Shown here one piece after another: positions 18,346 to 25,702 of a stretch of 50,440 bases of DNA. The position numbers were made by a program, and so were the translations under genes. Within the stretch, counting starts at the first letter, position 1; every line of letters starts with the position of its first letter. Below the pieces are notes generated by a model. That model had not been told where the DNA came from. It ran no database searches and worked only from the letters and a program-made list of their open reading frames with translations. This DNA is from Bacilli bacterium (GTDB lineage: Bacteria; Bacillota_I; Bacilli_A; RF39; UBA660): assembly GCA_017480975.1 (NCBI GenBank), contig JAFURK010000022.1:1-50440 (forward strand). The letters run 5' to 3'.

Positions 18346-18384
18346 AAAGAGAAGTTTAGTAAAAAATGTAAACTTTTCTTTTTT
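18346..18384 (+). terminator. Intrinsic terminator of the ABC-F gene
   Basis: AAAGAGAAGTTTA (18346-18358) pairs with TAAACTTTTCTTT (18369-18381), one wobble, 10-base loop, T run following. Confidence 0.8.
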
Positions 18385-18437
18385 ATGGGGTTGTTTATTA
18401 ATTTTTATGATATACTTAAGAAAATAGGAGGAGAGTC

Positions 18438-20087
18438 ATGGGTGATAAGTGGTTAAAAATTTTACATTATATTGAAAATTATCGTGAATGTTATAAGAGT
18501 AAAGATTTAGATTATTATCAAATATTTGAACTTTCTAAAGAAATGGTTTCTAGTGATATTGCTAAAGCTATAAAAGATAATAGATTTACAGTTTTATTTC
18601 ATCCTGATTTAGAAAAGTATATTCCTAAAGATTATCAGACTGATTTTAAAATTTTAACAGAATTAGTTCGTGATATGGAGAATACACTTTGTAATAGTGT
18701 TAATAAGGAACGATACGATAAAAAATTGACAGAAGAATGGCAAAAGAAATGGGAATTGATTTTACATTATATTAATAATTATCGACATTGTTATGCAAAT
18801 AGAGATTTAGATTATTATAAAATATTTGAGTTACCTAGAAATGAAACGGCTGAAGAAATTACTAAGTTGTTAGAGGAAAATAGTATAAAAGCGCTATTTA
18901 ATCCTAAATATAAGGAAAAAGTTCCTATTAATTATCAAAATACTTTTCTTAATTTAACTAACTTATTTTTAGAGATGGAGAAGACTTTATGTAATAAAGA
19001 AAAGAAAGAATGGTATGATTCTAGAATGAAGAAAAAGTGGTTAGGAAATTTTGAAGAGGTATTACATTATATTGATAATTATCGACGATGTAAAAATAAT
19101 TATGATTTAGATTATTATAATATCTTTGAACTTCCTAGAGATAGAAAAGCTGATGAGATATCTAGGATATTATCGATGAGAAAATTTACAATTTTATTTA
19201 ATACTGATTATATGGAATATGTACCTAAGGATTATCAAATTGATTTTATGAATATGGTTGGTTTTGTTTCTGATATGGAAAATAAGCTTTGTAATGAAGA
19301 GAGTAAGAAACAATATGACGCTAAGCTTGAAAAAAGAAAAAAAAGAAAGGAAGCAGTTCGAGAAGCTAATAATAGTAAGAAAAAGGAAATTGAAATAATT
19401 GGTGGTGTTATTAATAGTAAAGGGGTTGTTGTGTCTAATTATAATGATTTTATTGATAATCGAGATAAAAGAGATATTGATATAATAGTTAGTGAAAATA
19501 TAAAAAAATATGGTTTTCAGTTTACTTTTGACGCTATTGGTAATTTTATATTTGAAGAAAATTCTAAAGGGTTTACGAGGGATAATAATATTCGAGAAAA
19601 AATTGATAAAATTGGTAAACAAAAATTACAGTACTTTTTAAGAATTTATAGTGATGATAAACAATTTTCTCGAGATGATTTGAGTACTATTATATATTAT
19701 TTTAATGATTTAGTGTTAAGGGATAAGCAATTAAAAAATAAAATGCAAATATTTGAACAGGCTAGTATAGCTACAATATCTACTAATGATATTTATGGTT
19801 ATGAAACTTTAGTTGGTGCTGTAAGGAAATTTATTGAACAGAAAGATTATGGTATTTTTTCGGCTAATTTAAGGCAAAAATTACATGAGATGGTTAATCA
19901 TCGTGATGGTAAGATCTTGGTACAAATGTATTTATCTAGTTATCGTTTTGATGATTTTAGGTATAATTATAAAAATTTAGAGAAATTATCTGATGAAGAG
20001 TTGGCTAATGAATTTAGTGATTTTTTAAGTCAACAAATTATTGCTAATGAGGTTAAGACTTCTAGGAAATCTAGTAGGGCTGGGTGA
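18438..20087 (+). CDS. Protein with three 100-residue J-domain-like repeats and an unknown C-terminal domain
   Basis: 549 residues. Residues 1-300 are three tandem repeats in exact 100-residue register: ILHYI at 8, 108 and 208; DLDYYxIFEL at 23, 123 and 223; YQ near 66, 166 and 266; ME then TLCN/KLCN near 80, 180 and 280; YD at 93, 193 and 293. Each reads like a degenerate DnaJ domain: the DYYxIFEL opening, a helix II ending in an LF-HPD-like site, and a terminal YD. Only repeat 1 keeps HPD (55-57), the Hsp70-activating triplet; repeats 2 and 3 have NPK and NTD. A basic linker (about 296-317) leads to a roughly 230-residue alpha-rich domain I do not recognise. No membrane segment. ATG 18438 follows ATAGGAGG. 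The gene lies between two terminated units. Confidence 0.8.
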   Translation: MGDKWLKILHYIENYRECYKSKDLDYYQIFELSKEMVSSDIAKAIKDNRFTVLFHPDLEKYIPKDYQTDFKILTELVRDMENTLCNSVNKERYDKKLTEEWQKKWELILHYINNYRHCYANRDLDYYKIFELPRNETAEEITKLLEENSIKALFNPKYKEKVPINYQNTFLNLTNLFLEMEKTLCNKEKKEWYDSRMKKKWLGNFEEVLHYIDNYRRCKNNYDLDYYNIFELPRDRKADEISRILSMRKFTILFNTDYMEYVPKDYQIDFMNMVGFVSDMENKLCNEESKKQYDAKLEKRKKRKEAVREANNSKKKEIEIIGGVINSKGVVVSNYNDFIDNRDKRDIDIIVSENIKKYGFQFTFDAIGNFIFEENSKGFTRDNNIREKIDKIGKQKLQYFLRIYSDDKQFSRDDLSTIIYYFNDLVLRDKQLKNKMQIFEQASIATISTNDIYGYETLVGAVRKFIEQKDYGIFSANLRQKLHEMVNHRDGKILVQMYLSSYRFDDFRYNYKNLEKLSDEELANEFSDFLSQQIIANEVKTSRKSSRAG

Positions 20088-20120
20088 TATTAGTTTAGGT
20101 TTAAAGATTGTTAAGTTGAA

Positions 20121-20143
20121 AAGTACTTATAAGTATTTTTCTT
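20121..20143 (+). terminator. Possible AT-rich terminator after the triple-repeat gene
   Basis: AAAAGTACTT (20119-20128) can pair with AAGTATTTTT (20131-20140) if the innermost pairs open to form a loop. It is short and AT-only at its base, so weak. It contains both AAGTACTT and AAGTATTTT. Confidence 0.35.
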
Positions 20144-20177
20144 AAAGAAATAGAAAATGATGGTAGGAGGATGTAAA

Positions 20178-21197
20178 ATGAAATGTGTGTCAATTTCAGG
20201 TAAAAAAAGTTTAGTTTTGAAAGACAAAGATATTCCTATTTCTAAAGACGGAAGTGTTGTTATAGAGGTAAAGTCAGCAGGTATATGTGGATCGGATATT
20301 CATAATTGGGATATGGGGGCACCAGTTGGTTTAGTTATGGGTCATGAGTTTGCGGGAATAGTAGTAGATCCAGGTTCAAGAAAAGATTTAGTTAAGGGAG
20401 ATAGAGTTACTGGATTACCTATTTCTCCATGTGGAAAATGTGAAGCTTGTCATAGTGGTAATGTTCAATATTGTGCTGATACATGGAGTGAAGCTGTAGG
20501 TCTTGCTTTGACTAATCCAGGAGGTTTTGCTGAATATACAAGTTGTAGACCAGATATGGTAAGAAAAATTCCTGGTAATGTTAGTTATGATGCAGCCTGT
20601 ATGGTGGAGCCTTCGGCAGTGTCATTACACGCAATTAATTTAGCTAATATTAAAATAGGGGATAGCGTTTTAATAGTTGGTGGAGGTATTATTGGTCTTA
20701 TGGCAGCTGAATTTGCTAGATTAGCGGGAGCAGGCTATATTGCGATAGTAGAAACCAATAAAAAACGTGGAAGAAAAGCAGTTAATTATGGTAAGATTAA
20801 TGAGTATTATGACGCTCTTAAAGAGGATACTATTCCTAAATTAATGATGAAGACTAATGGAGGATTTGATAAAGTAATTGAATGCTGTGGTAATGCTTCA
20901 GCTGTTAGTGAAGCTTTAATGACAGTTAAACCAGGAGGAACAATTGTACTAGTTGGGGTTTCAGCTGAACCTATTACAGTGCCACTAGTAGTAGGAGTAA
21001 TGAAAGAAGTTACAATTCAAGGAGCTATTGCTTATACACCAGCAGAATTTGATGAATGTATTAAATTAATTGCAGAAAAGAAGATTAATGTTACTAAGTA
21101 TATTGATGATTTAGTACCATTAGAGGCCGCTCAAGAATCATTTGAAAGACTTACTAGTGGTAAGGATGCGGCAGTTAAAATAATATTTAAACCATAA
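20178..21197 (+). CDS. Zinc-dependent alcohol/polyol dehydrogenase (MDR family)
   Basis: 339 residues. Catalytic-zinc region GICGSDIHNWD followed by GHEFAGIVV; structural-zinc lobe CGKCEACHSGNVQYC; Rossmann motif VGGGIIGLMAAEFARLAGA. This is the medium-chain dehydrogenase layout of sorbitol, butanediol and threonine dehydrogenases; the substrate cannot be fixed from sequence. The frame opens at 20157, but ATG 20178 follows GGTAGGAGG by eight bases and gives the expected MKCVSISG start. It is a single-gene unit with a terminator. Confidence 0.9.
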   Translation: MKCVSISGKKSLVLKDKDIPISKDGSVVIEVKSAGICGSDIHNWDMGAPVGLVMGHEFAGIVVDPGSRKDLVKGDRVTGLPISPCGKCEACHSGNVQYCADTWSEAVGLALTNPGGFAEYTSCRPDMVRKIPGNVSYDAACMVEPSAVSLHAINLANIKIGDSVLIVGGGIIGLMAAEFARLAGAGYIAIVETNKKRGRKAVNYGKINEYYDALKEDTIPKLMMKTNGGFDKVIECCGNASAVSEALMTVKPGGTIVLVGVSAEPITVPLVVGVMKEVTIQGAIAYTPAEFDECIKLIAEKKINVTKYIDDLVPLEAAQESFERLTSGKDAAVKIIFKP

Positions 21198-21236
21198 TTT
21201 GGGGATAAAATTAGTTTATTTGTAAATATTAGTAAT

Positions 21237-21284
21237 AGAAGTTGAGGAAGATTAAGTACTTGACTTCTTATTTTTAATTTTTTT
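21237..21284 (+). terminator. Intrinsic terminator of the dehydrogenase gene
   Basis: AGAAGTT (21237-21243) pairs with GACTTCT (21262-21268), one G-U, followed by a T-rich run. The loop contains the palindrome AAGTACTT (21254-21261). Confidence 0.65.
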
Positions 21285-21309
21285 AGCAATCTCTATTGAC
21301 AATTGCTAA
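21283..21309 (+). promoter_or_regulatory. CIRCE-like HrcA operator of the Hsp20 gene
   Basis: TTAGCAATC, nine bases, AATTGCTAA: the exact 9-9-9 geometry of CIRCE (consensus TTAGCACTC-N9-GAGTGCTAA), with changes at the inner positions of both arms. The outer eight bases, TTAGCAAT and ATTGCTAA, are perfectly complementary. It overlaps the -35 element of the promoter. Confidence 0.7.
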
Positions 21310-21323
21310 AACAGTGATATAAT
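21296..21323 (+). promoter_or_regulatory. Consensus promoter of the Hsp20 gene
   Basis: Perfect TTGACA (21296-21301), 16-base spacer, perfect TATAAT (21318-21323), with TG one base upstream of the -10. The CIRCE-like dyad covers the -35, so repressor binding would block RNA polymerase. Confidence 0.85.
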
Positions 21324-21346
21324 TAAGTTATGAAAGGGATGATAAT

Positions 21347-21772
21347 ATGGCAATGATTCCAAGAATGATGCCAAATAAAATTTATTTAGATGATGTATTT
21401 GATGATTTTTTCTTTCCAACGACTAAAGAAAATAATTTTGGAAAAATGAGATGTGATATCTACGAAAAGGATAATACTTATTATTTAGAAATGGATATTC
21501 CAGGATTTACTAAAGAAGATATTAATATTGAGATTGATGATAATGATTATTTAACTATTACAGCAGAAAAGAATGTTGAAAATACAGAAGAAGATGAAAA
21601 TAAGAATTATATTCGTAAAGAGAGAAATTATGGTAAATATCAAAGATCTTTTTATATAGGTGGTATTGATAAAGAGAGAATAGACGCTAATTTTGAAAAT
21701 GGAATCTTAAATATCATAATGCCTAAAAAGGAAGAAGAAAAATCATCAAAACAAACAATAGAAATTAAATAA
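21347..21772 (+). CDS. Small heat shock protein (Hsp20/alpha-crystallin)
   Basis: 141 residues, typical length. An N-terminal arm (RMMPNKIYLDDVFDDFF) leads into an alpha-crystallin domain from about residue 36 (CDIYEKDNTYYLEMDIPGF) and the conserved FENGILNIIMPK near 121-132. It acts as an ATP-independent holdase for unfolding proteins in the cytosol. A very strong promoter with a CIRCE-like operator points to HrcA-controlled heat induction. GAAAGGGAT precedes ATG 21347. The acidic ENTEEDENKN insert is unremarkable. Confidence 0.94.
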   Translation: MAMIPRMMPNKIYLDDVFDDFFFPTTKENNFGKMRCDIYEKDNTYYLEMDIPGFTKEDINIEIDDNDYLTITAEKNVENTEEDENKNYIRKERNYGKYQRSFYIGGIDKERIDANFENGILNIIMPKKEEEKSSKQTIEIK

Positions 21773-21784
21773 TATGAATTGATA

Positions 21785-21819
21785 AAACTAGATTTAGTAT
21801 GTTAAATTTAGTTTTTTTT
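21785..21819 (+). terminator. Intrinsic terminator of the Hsp20 gene
   Basis: AAACTAGATTT (21785-21795) pairs with AAATTTAGTTT (21804-21814), one wobble, followed by Ts to 21819. Confidence 0.8.
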
Positions 21820-21821
21820 AT

Positions 21822-21872
21822 ATTTATGTTGAATTCAACATAAATGTATAAGAGGAAATTTCTCTTATTTTT
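21822..21872. repeat. 24-bp perfect palindrome plus adjacent hairpin
   Basis: 21822-21845 is a perfect palindrome with half-site ATTTATGTTGAA. Immediately after it, ATAAGAG (21848-21854) pairs with CTCTTAT (21862-21868), followed by Ts. Both sit between the Hsp20 terminator and the IS605-type element. The second may be another terminator; the first has no loop and could be a protein-binding dyad. Confidence 0.6.
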
Positions 21873-21969
21873 GTTAATTAATAACAAACAAAAGTTTGCA
21901 AAAATATATTGACATAAACTATTCAGGAATGATACTCTTGAAAAGAGTAATAGAGGTGGTAGTTAGAAT

Positions 21970-23106
21970 ATGTACAAAGCTTATAAATTTAGACTATATC
22001 CAAATCAAGAACAAAAAGTACTTATTAATAAAAATTTTGATTTGTAAAGATTTGTCTATAATTACTATTTAACTTATATTAAAGAACATAAATATTTGAA
22101 TGCTAAGGCTTATATAAGTCATTATGTAAATTATTTAAAACAAGAATATCCTTTTTTAACCGAGGCTGATAGCATTATAATTAGGAAAACTTTATTTAAT
22201 CTAGAAGATGCCTTTAAAAGATATTTTAACAAACAAGGCGGTTATCCCAATTATAAAAATAAATTTTCTAAAAATTCATATAATACAAGCGCTGTTTATA
22301 GAAAATATAAAACAAAAGAATATTGCAATATTGAAATTGATTTAAAGAATAAACAAATAAAATTACCTAAACTAAAATGGGTAAATATTAAAGGATATCG
22401 TAATTTAAAAGAAAAGAATGGAAGAATTATCAATGCTACCATTTCAAGAGAACCAAACGGCAAATACTATGTCTCTGTAGTATTTGAAATACCATCTATA
22501 TCTAATAATTATGTAATACCTAAAAATATTATTGGTCTTGATTTAGGAATAAAGAAGCTAATAACATTATCAGATGGTACAATAGTTGATAATAATAAAT
22601 ATATTTTAAAATATGAAAAAAGAATTAAAAGACTACAAAAAAGTCTTGCTAGAAAAGTTAAAAAAAGTAAAAATTATTATAAATGTAAACATCAATTAGC
22701 AATTTTATATGGAAAATTAAAAAATGCTAGGAACTATTATTTGCATAAAATCACCAAACAAATAACTGATAATAATGACATTATAGTAACCGAAAAATTA
22801 AATACTAAAAATATGTTACAAAATAATAAACTATCCAAAAACATTCAAGACGCTTCATTTTATGAAATTATTAGACAATTACAATATAAAGCTAAAAATA
22901 AAGGTAAATATTTTCATCAAATAGATACCTATTATCCATCAACTCAGACTTGTAGTGTATGCGGAAATATCGATGCAAAATATAAAAATTTAAATGAAAG
23001 GGTATATAAGTGTTGTAATTGTAATAATCGAATGGATAGAGATTTAAATGCCAGTATAAATATAATGTTTGAAGGATTAAAAATACATTTTAATAATTTT
23101 GCCTAA
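21970..23106 (+). pseudogene. tnpB: TnpB RNA-guided nuclease, interrupted by a nonsense codon
   Basis: The reading frame starts MYKAYKFRLYPNQEQKVLIN, the standard TnpB opening, but TAA at 22045-22047 replaces one codon in the conserved FGCxRFVYNYYL segment (here FDL-stop-RFVYNYYL). The rest is intact: RuvC residues in IGLDLGIKKL, VTEKLNTKN and DRDLNASINI, plus the zinc ribbon CSVCG and CCNCN. Codon count (378 before the final stop) is normal. TnpB cuts DNA guided by an omega-RNA from its own element's 3' end. A restart at TTG 22096 would lose 42 residues and has no good ribosome binding site. The protein is probably inactive unless readthrough occurs. Confidence 0.85.
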
Positions 23107-23247
23107 ATAAAAGAACGAACAAATTTTTCTGCTAGATATTAGCGGTTATTTAGTACGGCAGCGACTGTCGGATTTTAAGTCTCTTGTCGAAGTCTGGTTA
23201 CAGGGTCAATGAAGCAGAAAAATCTTACCGTGAGGTAAGATACGTCA
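23107..23247 (+). ncRNA. Omega-RNA / right-end RNA of the TnpB element
   Basis: Directly after tnpB comes about 140 bases of G/C-richer non-coding sequence ending with a GAAGCAG box, a seven-pair hairpin with loop GTGA, and GTCA. Known omega-RNAs span exactly this 3' region and take their guide from the bases just past the element end, here beginning near 23248. Limits are approximate. From 23280 to 23410 I see only GTTCTTA (23284-23290) pairing with TAAGAAC (23301-23307) and the feoA ribosome binding site. Confidence 0.65.
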
Positions 23248-23279
23248 AAAATAAAATTCTATTAAATTTTATTTTTGAC
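23244..23279. repeat. 15-bp perfect inverted repeat at the element's right boundary
   Basis: GTCAAAAATAAAATT (23244-23258), six-base loop, then its exact complement (23265-23279). It begins inside the predicted element end and extends into the flank, so the predicted guide region lies within a strong hairpin. It could also be a terminator for the omega-RNA. Confidence 0.75.
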
Positions 23280-23410
23280 CTTTGTTCTTAATTTAACAAA
23301 TAAGAACTTAAAATTATGGAATGGCGATAAAGTCATTCTTTTATTATTAACTAATTTAGGTAGGTACTTATCTTTATCCTTAGAATATATTACTATAAGG
23401 GAGTGTTTTG

Positions 23411-23638
23411 ATGATTAGTTTAGATAAAGTGAGTATCAATAAGAGATGTAGAATATTAAAATTAGATATAGAGGGAAATATGTTAAGGCGGCTTTTGGAT
23501 ATTGGCATAATTCCTGGTGCTATTATCAAGAAAGTGTTAGTAAGTCCTTTCGGAGGAATTAGTGCTTATTCGATTATGGGGACTACGATGGCGATTAGAG
23601 ATAAAGATGTAAAGGGGGTATTTGTTGAGTATGAGTAA
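23411..23638 (+). CDS. feoA: FeoA ferrous iron transport accessory protein
   Basis: 75 residues, a single SH3-like FeoA domain (CRILKLDIEGNMLRRLLDIGI, then GGISAYSIMGTTMAIRD). FeoA interacts with FeoB in ferrous iron uptake. ATG 23411 is preferred over TTG 23408, with GGGAG seven bases upstream. Its last codons overlap the feoB start, giving translational coupling. I could not identify a Fur or DtxR box with confidence. Confidence 0.93.
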   Translation: MISLDKVSINKRCRILKLDIEGNMLRRLLDIGIIPGAIIKKVLVSPFGGISAYSIMGTTMAIRDKDVKGVFVEYE

Positions 23639-25472
23639 GTATAAAATAGCCTTGGCGGGGAACCCAAATGTAGGTAAAAGTACTATTTTTAATATTTTAA
23701 CGAAAAGTAATCAGCATACTGGGAATTGGGCTGGGAAAACCGTTGAAAATGCTTATGCTAAATATATGTATAATAAAAATACTTATGAGGTATATGACTT
23801 ACCAGGTACTTATTCATTAGTCGCCCATTCTAAAGAGGAAGAGATAGCTAGGGATTTTATTTGTCAAAATACTGTTGATGTAACTGTAGTTATTTGTAAT
23901 GCTGTTGCTTTAGAGAGGAGCTTAAATTTAGTTTTACAAATATTAGATATTACATCTAATGTTATAGTAGTTGTTAACTTAATGGATGAGGCTATGAAGA
24001 AAGATATTTCGATTGATTTAGAAAAGTTATCTTCAATATTAGGGGTACCAGTTATAGGAGCAAGTGCTACATATAAAAGGGGAATAAAAGAATTAAAAGA
24101 AGTAATAGAAAATTTTGTTTTAAATACTAGTATTAAAGATAAGCCTTATATTTGGAAACATGATGATGAAGTACTTTTTGCTAGTAATATTGTCAAAAAG
24201 TGCCATGAAATAAGTGCGAGAGTAGTTAAGGTAGGTAGTAAAAAATACTTAAAAAGAGAAAGAAAAATTGATAAGATTTTGACTAATAAAGTGACGGGGA
24301 TACCAATTATGTTGGTAATGTTATTCTTTATCTTTTGGCTTACTATTGTAGGTAGTAATTATCCATCAGAATGGCTTTCTAATTTGTTATTTGGCTTCGA
24401 AGAACCATTGTATGCGTTTTTAAGTTTTTTACCTGTTGGTATTACTAATGTGTTGGTATATGGGTTATATAAAACTACTTCTTGGGTTGTTAGTGTTATG
24501 TTACCGCCGATGTTGATATTTTTTCCTTTGTTTACGATAATGGAGGATATAGGTTTATTACCTAGAATTGCTTTTAATATGGATAGGGCTTTTTCAAAGT
24601 GTGATTCATGTGGTAAGCAGGCTTTAACGATGTGTATGGGGATAGGTTGTAATGCAGTTGGGGTTACTGGTTGTCGGATAATTGATTCCAAAAGAGAAAG
24701 ATTATTAGCAATCCTTACAAATAGTTTTATGCCATGTAATGGTAGATATCCGACAATGATTGCTATTATAACGATGTTCTTTATAGGTGGTAGTAGAGGG
24801 ATATTATCTAGTGCTTTATGTGCACTTATTTTGGTACTAATAATTTTATTAGGAATTGTAGTTACTTTTATAACTAATAAGCTATTATCTAAAACAATAC
24901 TTAAAGGTGATAAAACACCTTTTATCTTAGAATTATCTGATTATCGAAAAATTAGAATAGGTAAAGTAATTGTTAGCAGTATAATGGATCGAACTTTATT
25001 TGTATTAGGTAGGGCTATTTCAGTAGCAGCCCCGGCTGGAATACTTATTTATCTTATTACTAATATAACAATAGGGAATACAACTTTATTAATGTGGTGT
25101 AGCAATTTTTTAGAGCCGTTAGGCCAATTAATGGGCTTAGATGGGGTAATTTTATTAGCCTTCTTACTTGGGTTTCCTGCTAATGAAATAGTTATGCCAA
25201 TATTATTAATGACTTATTTAGGTACGGATACTTTAACTAATTATGAAAGTTTAAGCTCTTTAAAGGGAATATTAATAGATAATGGGTGGACAATTACAAC
25301 CGCGATATCATTTTTGATATTTACGTTATTTCATTTTCCTTGTTCAACAACAATACTTACTATAAAAAAAGAGACTAATAGTTGGTTTTACACTTTTTTA
25401 GCATTCTTTTTACCATTAATTATAGGGATTATTCTATGTGTTTTAGTTAATTTATTATCTTATTTATTTTAG
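23631..25472 (+). CDS. feoB: FeoB ferrous iron transporter GTPase
   Basis: 613 residues, at the short end of the family. G domain motifs: GNPNVGKST (G1), TGNWAGKTVE (G2), DLPGTYSL (G3), NLMDEA (G4). The G2 loop differs from the common GNWPGVTVE. The membrane part follows from about residue 215, with conserved PPMLIFFPLFTIMEDIGLLPR and CMGIGCNAVGVTGCRI. Both Gate motifs typical of FeoB are present. ATG 23631 gives the expected MSKYKIAL start, but AAAGGGGG is better spaced for TTG 23625; the true start is uncertain by two codons. It overlaps feoA by 8 bases. Confidence 0.95.
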   Translation: MSKYKIALAGNPNVGKSTIFNILTKSNQHTGNWAGKTVENAYAKYMYNKNTYEVYDLPGTYSLVAHSKEEEIARDFICQNTVDVTVVICNAVALERSLNLVLQILDITSNVIVVVNLMDEAMKKDISIDLEKLSSILGVPVIGASATYKRGIKELKEVIENFVLNTSIKDKPYIWKHDDEVLFASNIVKKCHEISARVVKVGSKKYLKRERKIDKILTNKVTGIPIMLVMLFFIFWLTIVGSNYPSEWLSNLLFGFEEPLYAFLSFLPVGITNVLVYGLYKTTSWVVSVMLPPMLIFFPLFTIMEDIGLLPRIAFNMDRAFSKCDSCGKQALTMCMGIGCNAVGVTGCRIIDSKRERLLAILTNSFMPCNGRYPTMIAIITMFFIGGSRGILSSALCALILVLIILLGIVVTFITNKLLSKTILKGDKTPFILELSDYRKIRIGKVIVSSIMDRTLFVLGRAISVAAPAGILIYLITNITIGNTTLLMWCSNFLEPLGQLMGLDGVILLAFLLGFPANEIVMPILLMTYLGTDTLTNYESLSSLKGILIDNGWTITTAISFLIFTLFHFPCSTTILTIKKETNSWFYTFLAFFLPLIIGIILCVLVNLLSYLF

Positions 25473-25474
25473 GT

Positions 25475-25509
25475 TAGTAATTAAAGCTAGAAGAAAAAGT
25501 ATTACTAGC
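25475..25509 (+). terminator. Weak terminator region with two competing stems after feoB
   Basis: TAGTAAT (25475-25481) pairs with ATTACTA (25501-25507), while GCTAG (25486-25490) pairs with CTAGC (25505-25509); the two stems exclude each other. No clean T run follows. Confidence 0.3.
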
Positions 25510-25552
25510 AACAAGTATAGGTAAGTATTTTTCTAAAAAAAGAAAAAAATGC

Positions 25553-25581
25553 TTGTATCAGTTAATAATTTATGATAAGAT
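25553..25581 (+). promoter_or_regulatory. Promoter of rpsB-tsf
   Basis: TTGTAT (25553-25558), 17-base spacer, TAAGAT (25576-25581). It leaves a leader of about 115 bases before rpsB. Confidence 0.6.
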
Positions 25582-25626
25582 AATTATGGCTTTTCAAAAG
25601 AAATATTCACAAATACTGATTTATAT

Positions 25627-25656
25627 CTTCTAGTGCTTAAATAATTTTAAGTGAAG
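25627..25656 (+). promoter_or_regulatory. Hairpin in the rpsB leader
   Basis: CTTC (25627-25630) and GCTTAA (25635-25640) pair with TTAAGT and GAAG (25647-25656), with TAGT bulged. Ribosomal protein leaders often bind their own product; whether this one binds S2 is a guess. Confidence 0.35.
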
Positions 25657-25702
25657 AAATAAAGAAGAAGTATTTGGAAGCAAAACAAAGGAGGAATTAA
25701 TT

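Larger units (their letters stand above)
21910..23247 (+). mobile_element. IS605-type TnpB-only insertion element (no tnpA)
   Basis: A single tnpB frame is flanked by a left-end hairpin, TACTCTT/AAGAGTA (21933-21949), and a right-end region with the typical GAAGCAG box followed by a TCTTACC/GGTAAGA hairpin (23223-23240) and GTCA. No Y1 transposase gene lies nearby, so this is the IS1341-like TnpB-only form. The left boundary is approximate, somewhere near the TTGACATAAACT at 21910-21921. The right boundary is probably just after GTCA (23244-23247). Base composition at the right end is richer in G and C than the surroundings, consistent with insertion. Confidence 0.75.

Noticed and set aside
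19194-19622. 142-codon minus-strand open frame inside the triple-repeat gene
   Set aside because: It is a low-complexity shadow (Ile, Asn, Phe and Lys rich) of a clear + strand gene, with no ribosome binding site noted.
24359-24691. 110-codon minus-strand open frame within feoB
   Set aside because: Antisense to conserved feoB membrane segments; no family resemblance.
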